Source: a bacterium (GTDB taxonomy: Bacteria; UBA8248). Taken from it: DNA of 64,000 nt. Position 1 is the stretch's first letter. Each line of letters begins with the position of its first letter. Shown in pieces: positions 33,438 through 41,977 of the stretch. The stretch is taken from the NCBI GenBank assembly GCA_022825065.1, contig JAJDYR010000014.1:1-64000 (forward strand), given 5' to 3'. The notes beneath the pieces are model-generated. The model saw nothing but the letters and a program-made list of their open reading frames with translations, did no database searches and was not told the DNA's origin. The translations under genes were made by a program, and so were the position numbers.

Positions 33438-34514
33438 TTGGGCACGGTGAGCATCGAGAACCTGAGCAAGCACTTCGGCAGCGTGCGCGCCGTGGACGGC
33501 ATCGACCTGGAAGTCGCCGAGGGGGAGTTCCTCGTCCTGGTGGGGCCTTCGGGCTGCGGGAAGACGACGACGCTGCGCATGGTGGCGGGCTTGGAGTTCC
33601 CGACCGACGGGGAGATCCGCGTCTCGGGCGAGCGCGTGAACGAGATTCCCGCCAAGGACCGCAACATGGCCATGGTGTTCCAGAACTACGCCCTCTACCC
33701 CCACATGACGGTGTACGAGAACATGGCCTTCGGCCTGCGCGTGCGGCGGGTTTCCGCGGGCGAGGTCGACCGCCGCGTCAAGGAAGCCGCCGCCCTCATG
33801 GGGCTGGAGGACCTGCTCCACCGCAAGCCCCGCCAGCTCTCGGGCGGCCAGCGCCAGCGCGTGGCGGTCTGCCGGGCCATCGTGCGCGACCCGGTCGCAT
33901 ATCTCTTCGACGAGCCGCTCAGCAACCTGGACGCCAAGCTCCGCGTCACCGCCCGGGCCGAGATACGAAAGCTCCAGCGCCGCCTGGGCACGACCTCCAT
34001 CTACGTCACCCACGACCAGACCGAGGCGATGACGATGGGCGACCGCATCGTCGTCATGGACGAGGGGAAGATACTCCAGGCGGGCCCGCCCATCGATCTC
34101 TACGACCACCCCGTCAACCGCTTCGTGGCGGGCTTTCTGGGCAGCCCGGCCATGAACTTCATCGAGGGCCGCGCGCACCGGGCGGAGGGCGGTCTCGAAC
34201 TCGAAGCGGGCGCCCTGCGCTTCCCGCTGCCTCGGGCGTGCCGGGAGGGAGAGGCCTATGTCCTCGGCTTCCGCCCCGAGCACCTGGGCTTTCAGGACGC
34301 AGGCGCGCGCCCCGTCTCCGCCGAGGGCCGGGTGGAGCTCGTCGAGCCGCTGGGTTCCGACACCTTCGTCGCCCTCGACATCGACGGAATCGTCCTCACC
34401 GTGAAGGAAGAGGGCCATTTCCGCGCGCAGGTGGGCGAGAACATCCGCGTGTTCTTCGACATGGAGAACGTCCACCCCTTCGACGGCGCGACCGGGGAGC
34501 GGGTGGAGGGGTGA
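33438..34514 (+). CDS. ABC transporter ATP-binding protein, MalK/UgpC type
   Basis: A 358-residue ATPase. It has Walker A GPSGCGKTTT near residue 36, the LSGGQRQRVAV signature, Walker B AYLFDEPLSNLDAKLR and a switch His in YVTHDQTEAM. A C-terminal regulatory beta domain (residues 240-358, TOBE type) includes GFRPEHLGF. It powers the importer formed with the two permeases and the binding protein. Translation likely begins at TTG 33438, with tggagg 7 bases upstream; no ATG fits the family N-terminus. Confidence 0.93.
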   Translation: MGTVSIENLSKHFGSVRAVDGIDLEVAEGEFLVLVGPSGCGKTTTLRMVAGLEFPTDGEIRVSGERVNEIPAKDRNMAMVFQNYALYPHMTVYENMAFGLRVRRVSAGEVDRRVKEAAALMGLEDLLHRKPRQLSGGQRQRVAVCRAIVRDPVAYLFDEPLSNLDAKLRVTARAEIRKLQRRLGTTSIYVTHDQTEAMTMGDRIVVMDEGKILQAGPPIDLYDHPVNRFVAGFLGSPAMNFIEGRAHRAEGGLELEAGALRFPLPRACREGEAYVLGFRPEHLGFQDAGARPVSAEGRVELVEPLGSDTFVALDIDGIVLTVKEEGHFRAQVGENIRVFFDMENVHPFDGATGERVEG

Positions 34515-34575
34515 GGGGGGCAGAAGAAACCCGCTCCTCCGGGGGTTTTTGAAAAAGTCCTCCTCAGGGGATAAA

Positions 34576-34692
34576 GGCAACCCCCCCTACCCCCCCTTGT
34601 CAGGGGGGTATGAAAAGGCGATGCGCCTTCGCCGGGCTGAGAGGGTTTTGCTTTTTCTTGCCCCCCTGACAAGGGGGGGTAGGGGGGGTTGC
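34576..34692. repeat. Palindromic intergenic repeat, copy 6
   Basis: A short, canonical copy (about 117 bases) with ccttcgccgggctgag at its centre. The block 34515-35002 holds this repeat and the next one and no gene that I can support. Confidence 0.85.
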
Positions 34693-34769
34693 TCCTTTGA
34701 CAAGGATTTTTTCAACAACCCCGAGAAAGGAGCGTTTGTATCGAAGGGCGCTCCTCGGATCTTGATGCG

Positions 34770-34850
34770 CCTCCCTCGATACGGCGCGCAAGCGCGCCTG
34801 CTCGGGATGAGGGGAATTGCGCCGCGTTCGCCTACTCGGGATGAAGGAAA
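34770..34850. repeat. TCGATACG / CTCGGGATGA repeat, copy 1
   Basis: cctccctcgatacggcgcgc, then a cgcgcctgctcgggatgag half-palindrome with a second ctactcgggatgaagg behind it. Related copies are at 39938-40050 and 63525-63608. It is non-coding. Confidence 0.6.
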
Positions 34851-35002
34851 GAGTCGTCCAGGGCGCGGGGACGATGCCGCCCTGGGCGGATTCGCCGGAA
34901 CGACGCTGGCGAGGAGGGGGCCGGAATCGGGGGTCCCTCTCAATAGCGCGGGGGTCGATCCGCGCCGGGCCTCTCCGAGGTTACGGGCAAATGCGCAGCC
35001 AG

Positions 35003-36031
35003 CTAGCCGAAAAACAGCTCCGCCGCGTCGAAGAAGTCCTCCCGCAGGGTGTTCACCCTGCCGAGCACGTCCTCGAGCGGCACCGGGTTGATGTCGCGCC
35101 CCTGCAGCGCGGCCATCACGCCCCAGGTTCCCTCGTGCGCGAACTCGCTCGCACGCACGCCCAGGCGCGTCGCCAGCACGCGATCGTATGGCACGGGGGA
35201 GCCGCCGCGCTGGATGTGCCCCAGGATGACGGCGCGCGTGTCCACGTTCATCCGGTCGCCGATCTCCTTGGCGAGGTATTCGCCGACGCCGCCGAGCTGC
35301 ACGTGCCCGAACTCGTCCACCGCCTGGCTGCGCGTGATGTAGTCCTCGATGCCCTCGGGCTTCGCACCCTCGGCCACGACCACGTTGGCGAAGTTGCGCC
35401 CGCGCGCGAATCGCGCCTTGAGCACCCCGACGACCTCTTCGATGTCGAAGGGCCGCTCAGGCACGAGGATGAGGTCGGCCCCGCCCGCGATGCCCGCGTA
35501 GGTGGCGAGCCAGCCCGAGTGGCGCCCCATGACTTCGAGGATGATGACGCGGTCGTGCGCCTCCGCCGTGGTGCGCAGGCGGTCGATGGCGTCGGTGATG
35601 ACGCCGACGGCGGTGTGGAAGCCGAAGGAGTAGTCCGTGAGGCCGATGTCGTTGTCGATGGTCTTGGGCACGCTGATGACGTTGTAGCCTTCCTTGCTCA
35701 GGTAGGCGGCCACGCTCAGCGTGTCGTCCCCCCCGATGGCGATGAGGCCGTCGATGCGCGAGGCGCGCCAGTTTTCCTTGAGTTGCTCGAGCACGGCCGG
35801 GTCCTTCGTGGGGTTCGTCCGCGAGGAGCCCAGAATGGTGCCCCCCTTGTCGAGGATGCCGGAGATCATCGGGCCCGTGATCTCGACGAAATCTGCGTCC
35901 ACCAGGCCGCGCCAGCCCCGACGGATGCCCAGCGTATGGCTGCCGCGATGGAAATTCGATGCCGTCACCGCGCGGATGACGGCGTTGAGACCCGGGCAGT
36001 CTCCGCCCCCCGTCAATACGCCTAGCTTCAT
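35003..36031 (-). CDS. 6-phosphofructokinase, pyrophosphate-type active site
   Basis: A 342-residue cytosolic phosphofructokinase that phosphorylates fructose 6-phosphate in glycolysis. It begins GVLTGGGDCPGLNAVIR. The donor site reads IGGDDTLS, where ATP enzymes have GGDGS, and the catalytic loop reads VPKTIDNDI, where ATP enzymes have GTIDND. The Asp and Lys are the marks of pyrophosphate use, which would make the step reversible. MGRHSGWLA and HIQRGGSPV are the sugar-phosphate and effector segments. It is a single gene with a gaagga site, divergent from the following Tct operon. Confidence 0.92.
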   Translation of the reverse strand: MKLGVLTGGGDCPGLNAVIRAVTASNFHRGSHTLGIRRGWRGLVDADFVEITGPMISGILDKGGTILGSSRTNPTKDPAVLEQLKENWRASRIDGLIAIGGDDTLSVAAYLSKEGYNVISVPKTIDNDIGLTDYSFGFHTAVGVITDAIDRLRTTAEAHDRVIILEVMGRHSGWLATYAGIAGGADLILVPERPFDIEEVVGVLKARFARGRNFANVVVAEGAKPEGIEDYITRSQAVDEFGHVQLGGVGEYLAKEIGDRMNVDTRAVILGHIQRGGSPVPYDRVLATRLGVRASEFAHEGTWGVMAALQGRDINPVPLEDVLGRVNTLREDFFDAAELFFG

Positions 36032-36373
36032 ATCTCGCGTTTCCTTCTGCTGAAGTGGGATTCATCTGTTTTCACCCTGAAGGCATATTATCACAGCCGG
36101 GCTGCGGTTGGGTGTCCAGAGAGCGCCGACCGGGTGAATGGATTCCTCCCGCATCCCGAGCGCGATTCTACACGAAACCGCCGCGCGCGAAGGGCCTCCG
36201 GGCAGGTCTCGAAAACTGAAATTTTGCGTCGGCCGTTTTTCGTGCTAGGATTGCCGTCAGTCGAAAAATAAAAAAGTGCTGGAAGATTCTGGGTGGATTC
36301 TGCGCCGGAAGGGCCGTGGTCGGTCGCCGGTTCACACCGAGTGGTCGTTTCATTTCAACCGGAGGAGAGCATC
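36032..36373. other. Divergent spacer, pfk / tctCBA; no gene seen
   Basis: Holds the upstream regions of two divergent genes. A less GC-rich stretch at 36225-36290 (tttttcgtgctaggattgcc, later gtcgaaaaataaaaaagtg) is the best place for promoters. No clear operator or riboswitch was recognised. Confidence 0.45.
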
Positions 36374-37519
36374 ATGTCGAACAAAGAGCTTCATGAGCAT
36401 CCCGAAATCATCATTCCCGAATCATCCGAACTCACGCGCAGGAGCTTCATCCAGACCCTCGGGGTCGCCGGCGTCGCGGCCGCGGCGCCGATGGTGCTCA
36501 CGACCCGAAAGGCGGACGCCGCGAAATGGCCCGCCCGCCCCATCACGGGGGTGGTGATGTACGCCGCGGGCGGCGGCACGGACACCGTCATCCGCACCCT
36601 GTGCGGTGAGATGGCGAAATCTACCGGCTGGCCCGTCAACGTCATCAACCGTCCCGGCTCCGTGGGAGGCGTGGCCACCCGCTACGTGCTCAACAAGGCG
36701 GCCGACGGCTACACCTGGCTGGGCGCGGGGAACTACAACAAGTTCGTCCGGCCGATGGGATACACGGATTCGGCGGCGTGGGTGGACTGGCAGCACTTCG
36801 CGGCGGCTGCCTCGCTCGCGAGCTGGTCGGTGCGGCCCGACTCGCCCTTCAAGACCTTCAACGACGTGGTCGCCGCGGCCAAGAAGAAATCCGGCAAGCT
36901 CACCATCTCGACTTCGGGCGTGGGCAGCATCTGGCACGAGGTGGGCGCCACCGTCGCGGACGCAGCGGGCATCGAATTGCGCTTCGTGCCCTACAAGGGC
37001 GGAAAACCCGCCACCGTCGCGGGCTTACAGGGCGAGGTGGACATCGCAGGCGGCGGCGTGCATGAGCACGTCGAGTTCCTGCGCGCCGGCAAGCTGAGAA
37101 ACCTCATGCACACGGGGCCGAAGGATCTGGACATTTCCAACTACGGCAAGGCTTACACCATCGCCAACTTCATTCCCGCGCTCAAGGCCCTGTTGCCGAT
37201 GGGCGGGATGTACAGCATCGCCCTGAGGCGGGAGACGCCCGTCGACGTGCTCAACAAGATCAAGCCGGTCTGGGTCGCGGCCGCGAAGTCCGACGCCTTC
37301 GGGAAGATCGCGACGCGCAAGTATTTCCAGATCGACATCCGCACGGGAGAAGCGGCCGACCGCCGGGCCGCGCAGCTCGAGTGCCTGAGCGCTGCGACGC
37401 TGCTCAAGCTGCAGAAGCACATCGGCAAAAAGGTGCGCGGACCCAAGGAACTCGGGCTTCCCGAACCGAAGGATTTCGACGCCTGGTGGCCGCCGAAGGG
37501 CTACAAGCCTCGCATCTGA
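36374..37519 (+). CDS. tctC: Tat-exported TctC/Bug-family binding protein (Tct system 2)
   Basis: A 381-residue binding protein. Unlike the other two TctC proteins here it has a twin-arginine signal (LTRRSFIQTLGVAGVAAAAP, residues 20-39), so it is exported folded. The mature part has the Bug features WPARPITGVVMYAAGGGTD and the KAADGYTWLGAGNYNK, STSGVGSIWHEV and VPYKGGKPATVAGLQGEVD segments. It comes first in the operon (C-B-A) and is followed by a very strong hairpin. The start at 36374 has ggaggag 7 bases upstream. Confidence 0.93.
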   Translation: MSNKELHEHPEIIIPESSELTRRSFIQTLGVAGVAAAAPMVLTTRKADAAKWPARPITGVVMYAAGGGTDTVIRTLCGEMAKSTGWPVNVINRPGSVGGVATRYVLNKAADGYTWLGAGNYNKFVRPMGYTDSAAWVDWQHFAAAASLASWSVRPDSPFKTFNDVVAAAKKKSGKLTISTSGVGSIWHEVGATVADAAGIELRFVPYKGGKPATVAGLQGEVDIAGGGVHEHVEFLRAGKLRNLMHTGPKDLDISNYGKAYTIANFIPALKALLPMGGMYSIALRRETPVDVLNKIKPVWVAAAKSDAFGKIATRKYFQIDIRTGEAADRRAAQLECLSAATLLKLQKHIGKKVRGPKELGLPEPKDFDAWWPPKGYKPRI

Positions 37520-37546
37520 GCCGGACGGCTCATCGCGCAATGCCTG

Positions 37547-37587
37547 CCCCGGGCGGGCCGCCTCATATCAGGGCGGCCCGCCCGGGG
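37547..37587 (+). terminator. 16-bp perfect hairpin after tctC
   Basis: ccccgggcgggccgcc and ggcggcccgcccgggg pair perfectly around a 9-base loop, 28 bases past the stop. There is no T run, and tctB and tctA follow on the same strand. It probably protects the binding-protein mRNA or attenuates read-through, keeping the binding protein in excess over the permease. Confidence 0.7.
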
Positions 37588-37628
37588 AGGCCGTATTCAT
37601 TGATTTTGTTCTATGCCGAGAGAGTTGC

Positions 37629-38261
37629 ATGGATTCCTCGAACGACGATGACCGCAGCGCCCATCCGCAATCGGATGAGCCGGAAGACACCGCCGCCTCG
37701 AATCTGCTTTCCGAGGAGGGGGGAGACGCCGCCACGCCGGGCAGGGATCTCGCGGCGGCGGGCGTCGTGGGCGTCGTCGCTATCCTCGCCGTCATTCTCG
37801 GGCTGCTCATGCCCAACCCGGAGAAGAACATCTTCACCGCGCCGGGCTTCATGCCCATTCTCACGGGCCTGAGCCTGCTGGCCATGGCCATCGGACTCGG
37901 AGCGGGCGCGCTCAAACGAGGCGGCGGTTCGGAACTGAACCTCTCGCCCGCAGAATTGCTGGGCAGGTATTTCGCCGACTACGAGAACCAGTGGGCGCTC
38001 ATCCTGATGGGCCTGGTAGTCGTATATATAGTGCTCCTCGACTGGGTTACGTTCATCATCACGGTTCCGCTGGTGATAGGAGGCTTCCGGCTCGGCTTCA
38101 GCAGCTTCGAGGCCGTCACCATCCCGATGCTGGCCATCGCCCTGCGCATCTTCTGGCCGAAGTCGTTTCTGCAGTGCCTCGTCGTTTCTGCGATTTCGAC
38201 GCTCGTTCTGGCCGCCGCGTTTCGCTACGGCTTCCGCATTCCGCTGCCGGGTTCGGGGTAG
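37629..38261 (+). CDS. tctB: TctB-like membrane subunit (Tct system 2)
   Basis: A 210-residue protein, longer than the usual 150-170 because of an acidic, Asp/Glu-rich N-terminal tail of about 40 residues. Four hydrophobic segments follow, from GVVGVVAILAVILGLLMP to the C-terminus. The small subunit is recognised by topology and by its place 3 bases ahead of tctA. Confidence 0.82.
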   Translation: MDSSNDDDRSAHPQSDEPEDTAASNLLSEEGGDAATPGRDLAAAGVVGVVAILAVILGLLMPNPEKNIFTAPGFMPILTGLSLLAMAIGLGAGALKRGGGSELNLSPAELLGRYFADYENQWALILMGLVVVYIVLLDWVTFIITVPLVIGGFRLGFSSFEAVTIPMLAIALRIFWPKSFLQCLVVSAISTLVLAAAFRYGFRIPLPGSG

Positions 38262-38264
38262 GCC

Positions 38265-39746
38265 GTGTTTTTCCTGGAACAACTCATCCACGCCATGAAC
38301 CCGTATCTGGTGTTCGTCTGCATCCTGGGCACCATCCTGGGACTCCTGTGGGGTTCGATGCCGGGCATCTCGACGACCATGTCCATGGTGCTGCTCATCG
38401 GACTCTCCACCCAGATGAGCCAGGACGTGGCCATCATGTTCCTGCTGGGCGTCTATACGGCGAGCGTCTTCGGCGGTTCGATTACCGCCGTGCTCATCAA
38501 CATTCCGGGCACGCCCGCCGCCGTTCCCACCATGATCGAGGGCTACCAGCTCGCCCAGAGGGGAGAGGGAGGACAGGCGCTCGGCACCGCGCTGGTGGCG
38601 TCTTTTCTCGGAAACTGGGTGGGCATCCTGATCCTGGTGGCGTTCATACCCCTCATTTTGCTCATCGCCCTGCAGTTCCGTTCCTGGGAGATGTTCCTCC
38701 TGGCCCTTTGGGGGATCGCCATCTGCGGCACGCTCACCTCGGGCGAGGCGCCCATCAAGGGCTGGATATCCGGCTGGCTGGGGCTTCTCATCGCTTTCGT
38801 CGGCCTCGACAACATCTACGGCGTTCCGCGCTTCACCTTCGGGAGTTTTCTCCTCGAAGACGGCATCAGCTACATCCCGGTGATCATCGGCTTCTTCGGG
38901 CTGACCGAGGTGCTCTGGGTGCTGCCCCAGAAGGAGCCGCCCGTGATCCCCGAAAAAGTGGACCGCGTGGTGCCCCCCTTCAGCATGTTGTGGCGCTACG
39001 CGCGCGCCTCGGTGCGCTCCGGCATCATCGGCACGGTGATAGGCGCCATCCCCGGCGCGGGCGGGAACATCGCCGCCTTCGTCGCCTACGACGTGGGCAA
39101 GCGCCGCGCCAGGCCCGAGGAGCGCGAAAAATTCGGCAAGGGGAGCTACGAGGGCATCGTGTGCGGCGAGGTGGCGAACAACGCCTGCATCGGCGGAACG
39201 ATTCTCCCCACGCTCACGCTCGGGATTCCGGGCAGTCCGCCCGCCGCCGCCTTCATGGCGGCCCTGGAACTCAAGCACGTGGTGATGGGCCCCACCATCG
39301 ACGTGGAAAACCCGGGTCTCGTCTACTTCATCTACGGCGCGCTCATCGTGGCGAACTTCCTGATGTACGTGTTCGGCCTGCTGCTGGTGAAGCCCGCCGT
39401 CAAGCTCTACAGCCTGCCGCGCACCCTGCTGATGCCCATCATCATCCCCATCTGCATCCTGGGGGCGTACGCGGTGCGCCTGAGCATGTTCGACGTCTAC
39501 GTCATGCTGGCCGCAGGCTTCGTCGGCTACGCGCTCAGGTGCCTCGGCCTGCCGCTCGCGCCGATGGTTCTGGCCGTCATCCTGGGTTCGCTGGCGGACG
39601 AGAACCTGCGTCGCGCGCTCATCACCTTCGAGAACAAGCCGCTGTGGTATTTCCTCACGAGCCCCGTCGGCACGATCCTGATGATCGTCTCGGTGTTCAC
39701 CTTCTACGACGGCATCTTCCGCAGGGGACGCGCGAAGAAGACGTGA
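38265..39746 (+). CDS. tctA: TctA large membrane subunit (Tct system 2)
   Basis: A 493-residue membrane protein starting at GTG. It has TctA signatures LWGSMPGISTTMSMVLL, VLINIPGTPAAVPTMIEGYQLA, GAIPGAGGNIAAFVAYD and LGIPGSPPAAAFMAAL. It differs from the two other TctA proteins in the substrate-loop region (INIPGTPAAV versus NTPGT-AAAAT), so system 2 probably has another substrate class. Confidence 0.95.
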   Translation: MFFLEQLIHAMNPYLVFVCILGTILGLLWGSMPGISTTMSMVLLIGLSTQMSQDVAIMFLLGVYTASVFGGSITAVLINIPGTPAAVPTMIEGYQLAQRGEGGQALGTALVASFLGNWVGILILVAFIPLILLIALQFRSWEMFLLALWGIAICGTLTSGEAPIKGWISGWLGLLIAFVGLDNIYGVPRFTFGSFLLEDGISYIPVIIGFFGLTEVLWVLPQKEPPVIPEKVDRVVPPFSMLWRYARASVRSGIIGTVIGAIPGAGGNIAAFVAYDVGKRRARPEEREKFGKGSYEGIVCGEVANNACIGGTILPTLTLGIPGSPPAAAFMAALELKHVVMGPTIDVENPGLVYFIYGALIVANFLMYVFGLLLVKPAVKLYSLPRTLLMPIIIPICILGAYAVRLSMFDVYVMLAAGFVGYALRCLGLPLAPMVLAVILGSLADENLRRALITFENKPLWYFLTSPVGTILMIVSVFTFYDGIFRRGRAKKT

Positions 39747-39937
39747 GGTAGTGATCCTTAACACACCTGCGTGTATGCGGGACTGTTAAAAAGTCTTTGC
39801 GTGGAACATTGCCTTTGCGGGAAGGCCGCTCTCGGGCGAAACCCTGACTTCCTCGAAAACAACCACCCTCCCCACCTTGTCGGGGTTGTTGAAAAACCCT
39901 CTTCTGCGACCCCCGCAAACCACCAACAGCTTCTTAC

Positions 39938-40050
39938 CTCACCCTGAGTAGCCGCCAAAGAGCCTGTCCTGAGCTTGTCGAAGGGCGGCGTATCGAAGGG
40001 CGAGAAGGCATCCTTCGATACGCGGTTTCACCGCTACTCAGGATGAGGCG
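39938..40050. repeat. TCGATACGC / CCTGAGTAGC repeat, copy 2
   Basis: ctcaccctgagtagccgcc at the left and ccgctactcaggatgagg at the right form the arms, with cctgagcttgtcgaaggg and ttcgatacgcggt between. The spacer 39747-40430 is almost entirely repeats (this one, a half copy of the C/G palindrome near 40075-40105 and two REP copies), with no gene seen. Confidence 0.7.
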
Positions 40051-40127
40051 GATAGGGCTTTTTCAACAACCCCTTGTCAGGGGGGTATAAAGAGGCGATG
40101 CGGCGCCGCCGGGTTTCGGGTTTTGGC

Positions 40128-40154
40128 CGTCATTCCGGCGAAAGCCGGAATCCA
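40128..40154. repeat. REP-like element, copy 2
   Basis: Same 27 bases as 20914-20940, in the same sense. It is followed by a T-rich stretch. Confidence 0.75.
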
Positions 40155-40234
40155 TTTTTTGCTTTTGTTTTCTGATGGCTTCCCGCCGATAAAGGGGAGA
40201 TGAAAAGCTGGCGCAATGTCATTCTGCTCGACTC

Positions 40235-40261
40235 TGGATTCCGGCATACGCCGGAATGACG
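40235..40261. repeat. REP-like element, copy 3 (inverted)
   Basis: tggattccggcatacgccgg followed by aatgacg: the inverse of copy 2 with catac in the loop. Copies 2 and 3 face each other 80 bases apart, a typical paired REP arrangement. Confidence 0.72.
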
Positions 40262-40430
40262 GCGGTTGTCGCTTCAAACGCGTTCGCTACCAGGGTCGGT
40301 TTTTTCACCAGGCCCACCCCTTGCGCGATTGACATTAGCGGAACAAGCGCATAGCATTTCTTTATATCATTCAATTTCATACACGGCAGTTTCATCTCGT
40401 GCGCAGGGCAAGTGTTTGGAGAGACGGGAT

Positions 40431-40778
40431 TTGAGCGACCGCGAAGCCTGCCTGATAAGGCCCGAGAACCAGAAGCACAAGGTGCTGGACGGCGGCGCGC
40501 AAGCCTGGCGTATGACTTCGCAGGAGGACCACGGCTGGAACGTCGACGCCTGGCTCACGGTCTTCCGCCCCGGCGAGACGCACGAGTGGCACGACCACGA
40601 AGAGGACGAACTCATCTACATCATCGAGGGCGAGGGACGATACGAGTTGGAAGACAGGAGCATCGAGTTTCGGGGCGGAGACTGCATTTTCCTGCCCCGG
40701 AAGACGATGCACCGCAGCATGACGGGAGGGGATCAGGACGTAAGGCTGCTGGCCATATTTCACCCGGCGAGAGAGTAA
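40431..40778 (+). CDS. Small cupin-domain protein
   Basis: A 115-residue single-domain cupin. The metal motif is seen as PGETHEWHDHEEDELIYIIEGEG (His, His, Glu pattern) with the second motif GDCIFLPRKTMHRSM. Cupins of this size act as small enzymes or ligand sensors. Translation is taken from TTG at 40431, after ggagag; an in-frame ATG at 40266 would put 55 residues of repeat-derived sequence in front. It leads into the ABC/M20/RidA cluster 86 bases downstream. Confidence 0.78.
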   Translation: MSDREACLIRPENQKHKVLDGGAQAWRMTSQEDHGWNVDAWLTVFRPGETHEWHDHEEDELIYIIEGEGRYELEDRSIEFRGGDCIFLPRKTMHRSMTGGDQDVRLLAIFHPARE

Positions 40779-40864
40779 AAGGCGCTGCTTGCCGGTTCCG
40801 ATCGTTTTATCTTTGGAAGACGTAGCAGAGGCAACAGGTTCTCTCAAACGTGGAGGAAGATAAG

Positions 40865-41860
40865 ATGAAAAGGTTCGGCCTTGTTTTGATCGCAACAATC
40901 GCTGTCCTGGGAATGACCTCGAACGCGCTGGCGGCGAAAGGCGTCGTCAAGCTGATTCACGACAACACCTCGCACGCCGCCATCCCCTACATCGCTGAAA
41001 AGAAAGGCTTCTACAAAGCCGAGGGCGTCAACGTGCAGCGCCGGGTCACGAGCCCCCGCGCGCTGATCGACGCGCTCATCGGCGGCACCGCCGACATCAT
41101 CAGCACGCGCGGCTCCCGCGTGGGCCAGATCGCGGCGCGCGGACTGGACGTGGTGGGCATCGCGCTCAACCGCTACGGAAACCAGAACATGGTTCTCGTG
41201 CCCATGAAGGACAAGACCACCAAGTCGGTGAAAGACCTGAAGGGCAAGACCGTGGGCGCGCAGATGGGCACCGGCACCTGGGCCACCTGGATGACGTATC
41301 TCTCGCGCATCGGCATGTCGGACAAGGACTTCAAGATCCGCAACACCAAGACGGGTTCGCTCCCGGCCGCCTTCGAGCGCGGCGCTCTGGATGCGGGTCT
41401 GACCTGGGAGCCGTGGGGCTCGATCATCGTCGGCAAGGGCCTGGGCCGTATGGTCATGGGGCCGAAGGACTATGACGATCTGCTCGGCTACACCTCCCCG
41501 GTGTTCCTGACGACTTCGTGGTCCTACATCAAGAAGAAAAATCCCGACGGCGCGCAGCGCTTCATCAACGCGCACGTTCGCGCGATGCGCTTCCTGAACC
41601 GCAACCGCGACGAGTCCGCGAAGCTGATGCACGAGTTCTGGAAGAGCCAGGGCTTCAAGTTCAGCGTGGCGAAGGTGAAGACCGACCTGTACAAGTTCAT
41701 GCGCTGGGACCGCGCGATGATCACGCACAGGGACATCAAGGAAGTACAGGACGGCGTGGACGTGAGCGTCAAGAAGGGCAAGCTGCCCAAGCGCATCGAC
41801 GTCACCGCGCACATCGACATCACGTTGGTGGAAAACGCCTACTTCAATTTGATGAAGTAA
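40865..41860 (+). CDS. NMT1/SsuA-type ABC binding protein
   Basis: A 331-residue periplasmic binding protein with a signal peptide (FGLVLIATIAVLGMTSNALA). The YIAEKKGFYKAEGVNVQRRV and ALIDALIGGTADI segments are typical of the NrtA/SsuA/TauA/ThiY superfamily. Later come DLKGKTVGAQMGTGTWATW and FERGALDAGLTWEPWG. Ligands in the group include sulfonates, nitrate, taurine and pyrimidine precursors. ggagg 9 bases upstream fixes the start at 40865. A hairpin follows the gene. Confidence 0.92.
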   Translation: MKRFGLVLIATIAVLGMTSNALAAKGVVKLIHDNTSHAAIPYIAEKKGFYKAEGVNVQRRVTSPRALIDALIGGTADIISTRGSRVGQIAARGLDVVGIALNRYGNQNMVLVPMKDKTTKSVKDLKGKTVGAQMGTGTWATWMTYLSRIGMSDKDFKIRNTKTGSLPAAFERGALDAGLTWEPWGSIIVGKGLGRMVMGPKDYDDLLGYTSPVFLTTSWSYIKKKNPDGAQRFINAHVRAMRFLNRNRDESAKLMHEFWKSQGFKFSVAKVKTDLYKFMRWDRAMITHRDIKEVQDGVDVSVKKGKLPKRIDVTAHIDITLVENAYFNLMK

Positions 41861-41890
41861 GACGGCAGATATAATTCCGAACCGTATTTT

Positions 41891-41927
41891 ACCCCTCCGG
41901 GGGGCGTATGCCGCCTTCCGGAGGGGT
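41891..41927 (+). terminator. Intercistronic hairpin after the binding-protein gene
   Basis: acccctccgg pairs perfectly with ccggaggggt around an inner ggcg/cgcc stem, 30 bases past the stop. It probably limits read-through into, or protects mRNA ahead of, the peptidase and permease genes. Confidence 0.6.
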
Positions 41928-41977
41928 GAGATTGTATTCGTATGCGTATGAAGCGCGTTTGAGGAGAATCGCGAATC

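Noticed and set aside
16207..34692. Repeats considered as a CRISPR array
   Set aside because: Units are long palindromes scattered singly between genes, with no regular spacers and no cas genes.
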